Positions 1 to 5,089 of a DNA stretch of 5,092 bases are shown here, piece after piece. Origin of the DNA: a bacterium (lineage in GTDB: Bacteria > Fidelibacterota > UBA2242); NCBI GenBank assembly GCA_018895675.1, contig JAHIOG010000373.1, positions 1 through 5,092 of the forward strand. Reading direction: 5' to 3'. Positions within the stretch are counted from its first letter, which is position 1. Each line of letters starts with the position of its first letter. A model generated the notes under the pieces. The model saw only the letters and a list, made by a program, of their open reading frames with translations. It ran no database searches and was not told where the DNA came from. Position numbers and translations under genes: made by a program.

Positions 1-1564
1 GATTTTCGAAAACCTCATCTTTTGTCCAGATGGAGTTCAGCAGGAAAACACCGCCTTCTTTAATTCCTTCTAAGATGTCATATCTGCCGATGAAAGCCTG
101 GTTGTGACAGGCAATGAAATCAGCATTCTGAACCAGATATCCGGATTGAATCGGTGATTTACCGAATCTTAAATGGCTGCGAGTTATGCCGCCTGATTTC
201 TTGGAATCGTACTGGAAGTAACCCTGCGCATACATATCTGTGTTATCACCGATAATCTTGATAGAATTTTTATTGGCGCCGACAGTGCCATCAGCACCAA
301 GCCCCCAGAATTTACATGAAATTGTTCCTTCGGGAATTGTATCGATTTGTTCTTTAACTTTTAGAGAAGTATGGGTTACATCATCATTAATACCGACTGT
401 AAAACCATGAAAGCAAGCATCATCGAGATGATCATACACCGACTTAATCATAGAAGGAGTAAATTCCTTTGAAGAGAGACCATAACGACCGCCAACAATG
501 TTCATATCTTTATCTTTAAGAGATGCTACCACATCGAGATACAGCGGTTCGCCGATTGAGCCGGGTTCTTTAGTCCGATCAAGAACGGCAATTTTCTTTA
601 CGGAAGCGGGAATCGCTTTAATGAAACTCTCAACATCAAAAGGTCTGTACAGGCGCACTTTAATCAAGCCAACCTTTTCGCCGTTTTTATTCAGGTAGTT
701 TATAGTCTCTTCCGCAGTATTGGCGCCGCTACCCATTATGATAATAATTTTTTCCGCATCAGGAGCGCCAAAATAATCGAACAGATGATACTGTCTGCCA
801 ACTTTCTGAGCTAATTTGTCCATATATTCCTGAACAATGGCAGGTGCGACATCATAGTATTTATTGACTGTCTCGCGTCCCTGAAAATACACATCGGGAT
901 TCTGAGCGCCGACTTTTACACGGGGCGCTTCCGGATTCATCGCATGAGCACGAAAATCTTCGACATATTTCATCTCAAGCATTTCACGCATCGTTTCATA
1001 ATCAATTACTTCAATTTTTTGAATTTCATGAGAATTACGGAAACCGTCGAAGAAATTAACAAAAGGAATACCGGCTTTCAGAGTTGCCAAATGAGATACA
1101 ATTCCTAAATCCATAATTTCCTGGATAGAGCTTGCAGCCATTAAAGCCCAACCGGTGTTTCTGGCTGACATTACATCAGAATGATCACCAAAAATTGAAA
1201 GCGACTGACACGCTAATGAGCGGGCTGATACATGGAAAACAGCCGGCAGCATTTCACCGGCGATCTTATGCATATTGGGAAGCATAAGCATCAATCCCTG
1301 GGAAGCGGTAAACGTAGTCGTCATCGCTCCGGCGGAAAGCGCGCCGTGAACAGCGCCGGAAGCGCCGCCTTCAGACTGCAATTCAACCACATCCACTTTT
1401 TGACCAAAAATATTTTTCCGGCCTGTGGCAGCCCATTCGTCAGCCATTTCTCCCATCCCGGAGGATGGGGTGATCGGATAAATTGCCGCGACTTCACTAA
1501 ACGCATAAGCAACGTGAGTTGCGGCAGTATTACCGTCCATACTTTTCATAACTTTAGCCATCAT
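1..1564 (-). CDS. nifJ: Pyruvate:ferredoxin (flavodoxin) oxidoreductase, N-terminal 521 residues (cut by window edge)
   Basis: This cytoplasmic enzyme converts pyruvate, CoA and two oxidised ferredoxins to acetyl-CoA, CO2 and two reduced ferredoxins. I translated the minus strand by hand and found it open from 1564 to the left edge, so the 3' half is outside the window; family members are usually about 1,170-1,200 residues. Visible are the pyruvate/TPP-binding domain I (about residues 1-255) with YPITPSSGMGE at 29-39 and EGGASGAVHGALSAGAMTT at 65-83; domain II (about 260-410) with GSGANTAEE at 278-286, VRLYRPF at 303-309 and the LDRTKEPGS stretch from 328; and the start of domain III with FWGLGADGTVGANKN at 419-433 and the YFQYDSKKSGG stretch from 449. 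Thr32, Glu65 and Arg115 line up with active-site Thr31, Glu64 and Arg114 of the Desulfovibrio africanus enzyme as I recall it. The missing part should hold the ferredoxin-like [4Fe-4S] domain and the TPP domain. The start is a tandem ATG-ATG (1564 and 1561). GGAG at 1572-1569 lies 4 or 7 bases before them, so the second ATG has the better spacing and would also match the D. africanus numbering. Confidence 0.96.
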   Translation of the reverse strand, partial: MMAKVMKSMDGNTAATHVAYAFSEVAAIYPITPSSGMGEMADEWAATGRKNIFGQKVDVVELQSEGGASGAVHGALSAGAMTTTFTASQGLMLMLPNMHKIAGEMLPAVFHVSARSLACQSLSIFGDHSDVMSARNTGWALMAASSIQEIMDLGIVSHLATLKAGIPFVNFFDGFRNSHEIQKIEVIDYETMREMLEMKYVEDFRAHAMNPEAPRVKVGAQNPDVYFQGRETVNKYYDVAPAIVQEYMDKLAQKVGRQYHLFDYFGAPDAEKIIIIMGSGANTAEETINYLNKNGEKVGLIKVRLYRPFDVESFIKAIPASVKKIAVLDRTKEPGSIGEPLYLDVVASLKDKDMNIVGGRYGLSSKEFTPSMIKSVYDHLDDACFHGFTVGINDDVTHTSLKVKEQIDTIPEGTISCKFWGLGADGTVGANKNSIKIIGDNTDMYAQGYFQYDSKKSGGITRSHLRFGKSPIQSGYLVQNADFIACHNQAFIGRYDILEGIKEGGVFLLNSIWTKDEVFEN

Positions 1565-1568
1565 AAAT

Positions 1569-1572
1569 CTCC
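1569..1572 (-). promoter_or_regulatory. Ribosome-binding site of the PFOR gene
   Basis: On the minus strand GGAG is followed by ATTT and then ATGATG. Spacing is 4 bases to the first ATG and 7 to the second, which favours initiation at the second codon (1561), although either is possible and the product differs by a single methionine. Confidence 0.6.
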
Positions 1573-1612
1573 ATTATATTATTGATTAATATATATACAA
1601 ATAACCCGCAAT

Positions 1613-1642
1613 TTTATACAAGGCAAGACATGTCCCGGTCAG
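1613..1642 (-). promoter_or_regulatory. Candidate sigma70-type promoter for the PFOR gene
   Basis: Reading the minus strand, CTGACC (1642-1637, four of six matches to TTGACA) is followed after 18 bases by TATAAA (1618-1613, five of six matches to TATAAT). A transcript starting near 1606 would have a leader of roughly 40 bases before the ATG. The -35 element lies inside a perfect inverted repeat CGGTC-n-GACCG (1636-1646), a possible operator. The 183-base gap after the phosphofructokinase gene allows independent transcription, but promoter consensus in this organism is unknown, so this is a guess from sequence match alone. Confidence 0.35.
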
Positions 1643-1646
1643 ACCG
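1636..1646. promoter_or_regulatory. Short inverted repeat CGGTC-A-GACCG, possible operator
   Basis: The two 5-base arms are perfectly complementary around a single central base and overlap the candidate -35 element of the PFOR promoter. That is where a repressor dimer could act. I do not recognise the sequence as the site of a known regulator; it does not resemble a Rex site. A short repeat like this can also occur by chance. Confidence 0.25.
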
Positions 1647-1747
1647 TTACCCAATAAAAAGTGTCTTTTGACAAACAACCAACCCGATCAAGAAATTACA
1701 CTAATTTGCCGGTAAATACAAACGTTAAAGCCAGTTAAAAAACCGCC

Positions 1748-2932
1748 CTATTCCTGATCGCTGGTTGTAATGAAAAACGATTTATTTTCGAAATTAGTGT
1801 ATTTCGGACACAAACGATCAGTATTGTAAAAAGCGTCAATGTTGACAACTTTTTTATAGCTGGTCACAACATCCAATGGAGCGCTTCCGTATTTTCCTTT
1901 GTTGAGATTCACAAGCCGTCCCGATACACCTTTTGAAATTAGATTAAGCGCGATATTGCCAAAAGCCATGGGCACCAGGGAATCAATCGCATCGGGAGCG
2001 CCGCTGCGGACCAGATAACCCAGATTCTGGTTGATGACATTGATCTTTTTGCCATTATTGAATTTAGCAGACAATTCCTTTATCTGCTTGCCTACAATAT
2101 CTCCGATGCCACCCAATTTTTTATGTCCGTAGGCGTCTGTTTCAGCATCCTTAAAGACCATATCGGCGCCTTCAAACATAGCCCCTTCCGAAACCAGAAC
2201 GACTGAATAACGACTGGGATTGTCCCGCCGATCTTCAACCATTAATTCGGTTAAATGCTCTATGTTGAATTTATATTCGGGAATGACACAACGGTCTGCC
2301 GCTCCTGCCATGGCGGGCACAAGCGCCGAAAAACCAGCATATCGCCCGAATACTTCAATAATTAAAAACCTTTCATGCGAACCGGCGGACGTTCGCAAGG
2401 CATGGCTCATTTCAATAGTCCGGCTGACGCAGGTGCTGAAACCAATCGTATAATCTGTTCCGGGAACATCGCCATCCATGGTTTTGGGAATGGCAATAAC
2501 CTTGAATCCCTGGTTATGGAGATGAGCGCCGTAACTCAGTGTATCGTCGCCGCCTATTGGAATTAAGTAATCGACGCCAAAGTAATCCAGGTTTGCCAGA
2601 ACTTCCGGCGTCAGGTCATTAATATCATCAATATATTTATCCTGCAAATGATCGGGTACGTCATTCCGTGCCATATCACTCGGACGAGTCCGGGAAGAGT
2701 GTAAAAAAGTGCCGCCGGTTCGACCGATTTTATTTACAATATTCTCATCCAGCGCCTGGAAATTATTACTGTTATCGGCTTCTTTATCCCGGATAATCTC
2801 GGTCAAACCAGCCCAGCCTCTCCTGAAGCCAATGACCTGGTGTCCTTCTCTGATTGCCCGCAATGTAATGGCGCGAATTGCCGGATTTAATCCCGGTACG
2901 TCGCCGCCGCCCGTTAGTATTCCTATTCTCAT
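1748..2932 (-). CDS. 6-phosphofructokinase, PfkA superfamily, probably pyrophosphate-dependent
   Basis: This cytoplasmic enzyme phosphorylates fructose-6-phosphate to fructose-1,6-bisphosphate, the committed step of glycolysis. The 394 residues carry the family motifs in order: phosphoryl-donor loop TGGGDVPGLN at 7-16, TFLHSSRT at 75-82, IGGDDTLS at 126-133, PKTMDGD at 149-155 with the probable catalytic base Asp153, SHERF at 185-189, EVFGRYAG at 193-200, SEG at 248-250 and LGYLVRSGAPDAIDS at 304-318. Asp130 replaces the glycine of ATP-dependent PfkA (E. coli Gly104) and Lys150 replaces Gly124. In this family that pair is the classic mark of PPi use, so the phosphoryl donor is probably pyrophosphate and the reaction reversible; this is inferred from two residues, not proven. 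The protein is longer than E. coli PfkA (about 320), with extra C-terminal sequence after about residue 350, as in long or mixed-substrate group members. Start ATG 2932 is preceded by AGGGAG five bases upstream. The PFOR gene follows on the same strand after 183 bases. Confidence 0.95.
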   Translation of the reverse strand: MRIGILTGGGDVPGLNPAIRAITLRAIREGHQVIGFRRGWAGLTEIIRDKEADNSNNFQALDENIVNKIGRTGGTFLHSSRTRPSDMARNDVPDHLQDKYIDDINDLTPEVLANLDYFGVDYLIPIGGDDTLSYGAHLHNQGFKVIAIPKTMDGDVPGTDYTIGFSTCVSRTIEMSHALRTSAGSHERFLIIEVFGRYAGFSALVPAMAGAADRCVIPEYKFNIEHLTELMVEDRRDNPSRYSVVLVSEGAMFEGADMVFKDAETDAYGHKKLGGIGDIVGKQIKELSAKFNNGKKINVINQNLGYLVRSGAPDAIDSLVPMAFGNIALNLISKGVSGRLVNLNKGKYGSAPLDVVTSYKKVVNIDAFYNTDRLCPKYTNFENKSFFITTSDQE

Positions 2933-2937
2933 CAGTA

Positions 2938-2943
2938 CTCCCT
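2938..2943 (-). promoter_or_regulatory. Ribosome-binding site of the phosphofructokinase gene
   Basis: AGGGAG is followed by five bases (TACTG) and the ATG at 2932. It fixes the start codon, which also places the TGGGD nucleotide-loop motif at the expected distance from the N-terminus. Confidence 0.75.
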
Positions 2944-3083
2944 ATGCTTTTTTAATCCCCGCTAAATTAAATATCATCTCCACAAATTACAACGCAAAAT
3001 TTTACAGGACTTCCCCAAAAAATTAGTGTATTTGGTTGTTAAGTACCTAATAAATAACGATATATTAAAATAAGTAAGTGGAA

Positions 3084-3176
3084 ATGTTAGTTTTTTGGAA
3101 AAAATTGGGGGTACTTTTAGGATTATTAGGAGAGTTTGGGACAAAATATATATTGAAAAAGTGTTCCTGCCTTTAG
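3084..3176 (+). CDS. Doubtful 30-residue hydrophobic peptide ORF
   Basis: ATG at 3084 opens a 30-codon frame ending at TAG 3174-3176. The peptide begins MLVFWKKLGVLLGLLGEF and ends ILKKCSCL: a short Leu/Gly-rich hydrophobic stretch flanked by lysines, with two cysteines near the end. Only a weak GTGGA precedes the start. The composition would suit a small membrane-active or membrane-bound peptide, but frames of this length are expected by chance in AT-rich DNA. No family is recognised and the same DNA may be promoter sequence for the downstream unit. Confidence 0.15.
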   Translation: MLVFWKKLGVLLGLLGEFGTKYILKKCSCL

Positions 3177-3182
3177 TAGTAT
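3153..3182 (+). promoter_or_regulatory. Candidate promoter for the small ORF and outer-membrane gene
   Basis: TTGAAA (five of six matches to TTGACA) and TAGTAT (four of six to TATAAT) are separated by 18 bases. They lie 39 bases upstream of the small ORF start at 3222. A start near 3190 would give a leader containing the strong AGGAG at 3210-3214. This is support by consensus match only; lineages related to Bacteroidota often use a different promoter consensus, and I did not find a good copy of it here. Confidence 0.25.
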
Positions 3183-3209
3183 TTTATGATTTTCTATAAC
3201 GACAACCAA

Positions 3210-3214
3210 AGGAG
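3210..3214 (+). promoter_or_regulatory. Strong ribosome-binding site before the small interrupted ORF
   Basis: AGGAG, within AAAGGAGAG (3208-3216), lies seven bases before the ATG at 3222. It is the best Shine-Dalgarno sequence on the plus strand of this intergenic region. It is the main reason to think the short frame beginning at 3222 is translated. Confidence 0.5.
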
Positions 3215-3221
3215 AGCGTTG

Positions 3222-3338
3222 ATGAATTTTAGTAAATTATCACGAAAATTGCGAAAGAAAATTATTCAAATTTAGGTGGAAGTCCTGGTAATTTTAACCT
3301 TGACCTTGTTCACTTTTCTCTATTCACTAAATAAATGA
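3222..3338 (+). pseudogene. Small single-pass membrane protein ORF interrupted by an in-frame TAG
   Basis: A strong ribosome-binding site leads into ATG 3222 and 17 codons, MNFSKLSRKLRKKIIQI, ending at TAG 3273-3275. The same frame continues without another stop through VEVLVILTLTLFTFLYSLNK to TGA 3336-3338. Together the halves look like one small inner-membrane protein: a very basic N-terminal segment (seven Lys/Arg in 17) followed by one hydrophobic span and a short polar tail, as the positive-inside rule predicts. Explanations are a nonsense mutation in a decaying gene, a sequencing error, readthrough, or two separate peptides, the second using the GTG directly after the TAG. It may also be chance, with only the basic 17-residue peptide made. 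The outer-membrane gene starts 20 bases after the TGA, so this could be a leader peptide in its transcript. No known family is recognised. Confidence 0.35.
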
Positions 3339-3358
3339 TTTTCTAAATTATACCTATT

Positions 3359-4891
3359 ATGAATCGATTAAAAGATACATCTGTCTTATGTTTCTGGTCT
3401 CTTGTCGTTTGTCTCTCTGCTCAAGCCCAGATCTACATGCCTCCCTACGATCCCGTCTATGAGGACTTGCGCTACCTGCAAGTAGGCGGAACACTGGGCT
3501 CCATCGACCTGAACCAGGTGCCCGTATTATCCGATCAGTTGATCGAAACAGTCCGGTCAGATCTGCGTTCAGAATCAATATCCCAGCCCCAGCGTTTTCT
3601 TTTGAATCAGATACGAACAGCCTATACCTTTGGCGATACCGGTCAGAGCAGCGGTTTGCTTAATCGTCTTTTGGAAAAAGTATTTGTAAATAGTGTCAAA
3701 GAGCCGCAATTCTATCTTGGAATGCGAACTGACATAACGGCAGTCACCGATCCGGGTAAACTGTACCCGGAATTAAGGACATTTGGTGCGGTCATATTGC
3801 CTTATGGGATCAGTGTGGTCAATGTTATGACGATCGATCCCTACGCCACGGAAAATCCGGATTATATCGGCAAAGAATGGCGGGGATTATCGGGTTATAC
3901 GGAACAGGCTTATTTCCTTTGGCAGACGAAATTCAGCCGTTTTACTTTTGGGCGCAGTTATATCATCAACGGTCCCGGTCGCAACAGCAACCTGATGTTT
4001 TCCGGCGCTGCCCGCCCTATGGATCAGATGCGGCTGGAATTTATTCACCGTCGCTTCAGCTATCAAACGATTGTAGCCCAGCTGGATCCCATAGCAAATG
4101 CTGATCGCTACCTGAGCAGCCACCGGCTGACCGTCTATCTGAAACGGCTGCAACTGTCTGTTACGGAAACTATTCTCTATGGCGGCGTGAATCAACGTCT
4201 GAAATTCGCCTACCTGAATCCATTCCTCTTTTTTCATGGGGAACAGATGAACGGTCCCGGATTGAACGGAAATACTCTGGGATCGGTTGAACTGACCTAT
4301 TCCGGTAATAGATGGTGTGCCTATACTGAGATACTGATCGATGATGTTCAGTTGGATAAAGAAGAACCCGGTGATCTGGAACCCAACGAGATTGGTATTG
4401 TTGTCGGATTTGATCTGGTGGATCCCTTTGGAGTGGAGGGACTGTATGTTGGTGCCGAGTACAGTGCCCTGACTAATCGTACCTACAAGACCGCCAGTCC
4501 ATATGAATTTTACATACACCGTAATGTGCCTATCGGGTATCCCTTAGGCAGCGATCTGGACCGCTGGGATCTGGTGTTGAAGAAGTACCTGCAAAACTGG
4601 CAGGCGATTATTCGGTTTGACTACTTACGACGTGGTGCAGGAGAGATGAATGTTCCCTGGGATATGCCCTGGATGAATAATACCGTTGAACAAGGTTACG
4701 ACGAGCCTTTCCCGACGGGAATTGTCGAAAAAACTGCCGATATTGGTCTGGAGCTTCGCTGGCTGCCGACCTATAATCGTTATGTTTTTCTACGATTAAA
4801 TCTTCAAAACATTGCCAATACGACTGATAACGAACAGAATGTGGTTGTCACATTGGGATTGCATTGGGATTTTCGGTTCAACGTTCGTTAA
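3359..4891 (+). CDS. Outer-membrane beta-barrel protein, Wzi-like capsule assembly family
   Basis: The 510-residue product starts with a signal peptide: basic MNRLK, hydrophobic core to about residue 20, then SAQAQ with likely cleavage near residue 23 or 24. The mature protein therefore crosses the inner membrane and, given many alternating aromatic/hydrophobic strands and a C-terminal strand ending LHWDFRFNVR, probably forms a barrel in the outer membrane. Residues about 30-65 resemble the short alpha-helical lead-in of bacterial Wzi-type proteins. The barrel part shows hallmarks I associate with that family: FGRSYIINGPGRNSNLMFSG at 197-216, a YGG followed by YLNPFLFFHGEQMNG at 274-299, LGSVELTY at 307-314 and LGSDLDRWDL at 396-405. 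Wzi of E. coli is a surface lectin that anchors group 1 capsule; distant homologues in other phyla are mostly uncharacterised, so binding of an exopolysaccharide is inference. No polysaccharide genes are visible nearby. An in-frame TAA at 3344-3346 makes ATG 3359 the first usable start, and no Shine-Dalgarno is seen before it. Confidence 0.75.
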   Translation: MNRLKDTSVLCFWSLVVCLSAQAQIYMPPYDPVYEDLRYLQVGGTLGSIDLNQVPVLSDQLIETVRSDLRSESISQPQRFLLNQIRTAYTFGDTGQSSGLLNRLLEKVFVNSVKEPQFYLGMRTDITAVTDPGKLYPELRTFGAVILPYGISVVNVMTIDPYATENPDYIGKEWRGLSGYTEQAYFLWQTKFSRFTFGRSYIINGPGRNSNLMFSGAARPMDQMRLEFIHRRFSYQTIVAQLDPIANADRYLSSHRLTVYLKRLQLSVTETILYGGVNQRLKFAYLNPFLFFHGEQMNGPGLNGNTLGSVELTYSGNRWCAYTEILIDDVQLDKEEPGDLEPNEIGIVVGFDLVDPFGVEGLYVGAEYSALTNRTYKTASPYEFYIHRNVPIGYPLGSDLDRWDLVLKKYLQNWQAIIRFDYLRRGAGEMNVPWDMPWMNNTVEQGYDEPFPTGIVEKTADIGLELRWLPTYNRYVFLRLNLQNIANTTDNEQNVVVTLGLHWDFRFNVR

Positions 4892-4899
4892 ATATAAAA

Positions 4900-4914
4900 C
4901 CTGAATTAATCAGG
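4900..4914 (+). terminator. Weak hairpin just after the outer-membrane gene
   Basis: CCTGA-ATTAA-TCAGG forms a perfect 5-bp stem with a 5-base loop, eight bases after the stop codon. It is not followed by a run of T, so it is a poor intrinsic terminator; it may stabilise the 3' end or be incidental. A second 5-bp hairpin, AATCA-GGAAC-TGATT (4908-4922), overlaps it, and the two cannot form together. Confidence 0.25.
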
Positions 4915-4946
4915 AACTGATTGACTTAAGTTCGAAAGCGGTCCTG

Positions 4947-4961
4947 TCCGCCGTAGGCGGA
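4947..4961. repeat. GC-rich perfect hairpin TCCGCC-GTA-GGCGGA
   Basis: The six-base arms pair perfectly around GTA. On the plus strand the stem is followed by A residues, not T, so it is not a standard terminator for the upstream gene. On the minus strand the T run precedes the stem, which also does not fit. Compact GC-rich palindromes of this type are often dispersed between genes in bacterial genomes; whether this one is repeated elsewhere cannot be told from the window. Confidence 0.5.
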
Positions 4962-4986
4962 AAAACCAATCACCCAATCTATCCTG

Positions 4987-5054
4987 CGTAACGTCTTGTC
5001 CAGCGTAGCGAGTTGTCAGTCGTAACGAAGTGTAGACGGAAGCGAAGATGGAAG
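4987..5054 (+). repeat. Degenerate 17-bp tandem repeat, four units
   Basis: Units begin at 4987 (CGTAACGTCTTGTCCAG), 5004 (CGTAGCGAGTTGTCAGT), 5021 (CGTAACGAAGTGTAGAC) and 5038 (GGAAGCGAAGATGGAAG). Neighbouring units share 11, 10 and 8 of 17 positions, with the core CGTA-n-CG at the same phase in the first three. The period is exactly 17 and not a multiple of three, and no coding frame is evident, so this is non-coding. The fourth unit is weak and the pattern fades after 5054. Confidence 0.5.
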
Positions 5055-5089
5055 CATGGATTCAACCAATCTTCCCGTCCCGCTTCGCT
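5041..5089. repeat. Imperfect palindrome at the right edge
   Basis: AGCGAAG (5041-5047) is complementary to CTTCGCT (5083-5089). Inside, GGAA (5050-5053) can pair with TTCC (5072-5075) and GATT (5059-5062) with AATC (5068-5071), leaving a bulge on the left arm and a CAACC loop. The structure continues the tandem repeat and ends three bases before the window does, so its true extent is unknown. It could be part of a folded intergenic repeat or a small non-autonomous element. Confidence 0.35.

Larger units (their letters stand above)
2944..3221. other. AT-rich divergent intergenic region
   Basis: This stretch separates the minus-strand phosphofructokinase gene from the plus-strand small ORF and outer-membrane gene, so it must hold promoters for both directions. 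No single promoter stands out. On the plus strand TTGAAA (3153-3158) is followed after 18 bases by TAGTAT (3177-3182), and TATAAC sits at 3195-3200 without a good -35 element. I see no tRNA, known riboswitch or convincing terminator. The stretch from about 3020 to 3200 is visibly richer in A and T than the flanking genes. A marginal 30-codon frame at 3084-3176 is listed separately. Confidence 0.6.

Noticed and set aside
1232..1585. 117-codon plus-strand frame opposite the start of the PFOR gene
   Set aside because: It is antisense to the highly conserved N-terminal PFOR motifs, and its His/Ser/Gly-rich translation matches nothing recognisable.
1671..1747. Possible intrinsic terminator between the phosphofructokinase and PFOR genes
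   Set aside because: After the TAG at 1748 the minus strand reads GGCGGTTTTTT but has no matching stem. AAAAG-ACA-CTTTT further down is an AT-only stem too weak to call.
2220..3026. Three plus-strand frames (2220-2453, 2375-2566, 2709-3026) opposite the phosphofructokinase gene
   Set aside because: All are shadows of conserved phosphofructokinase sequence and have no convincing ribosome-binding sites or domains.
1790..3033. AATTAGTGTATTT occurring at about 1791 and about 3021, with a near copy on the other strand near 1700
   Set aside because: The word is low-complexity and AT-rich, one copy is inside a coding region, and there is no consistent spacing or orientation, so chance is the simplest explanation.
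3273..3275. TAG as a pyrrolysine codon
   Set aside because: Nothing in the window suggests pyrrolysine machinery or a methylamine methyltransferase context. A nonsense mutation, true stop or readthrough is more economical.
3887..4519. 210-codon open frame on the minus strand inside the outer-membrane gene
   Set aside because: It lies wholly within a well-supported plus-strand gene with a signal peptide and barrel motifs. Its translation shows no recognisable domain, so it is an antisense shadow.
4987..5054. CRISPR array
   Set aside because: The 17-base units are contiguous and degenerate, with no unique spacers between identical repeats, and no cas genes are visible.
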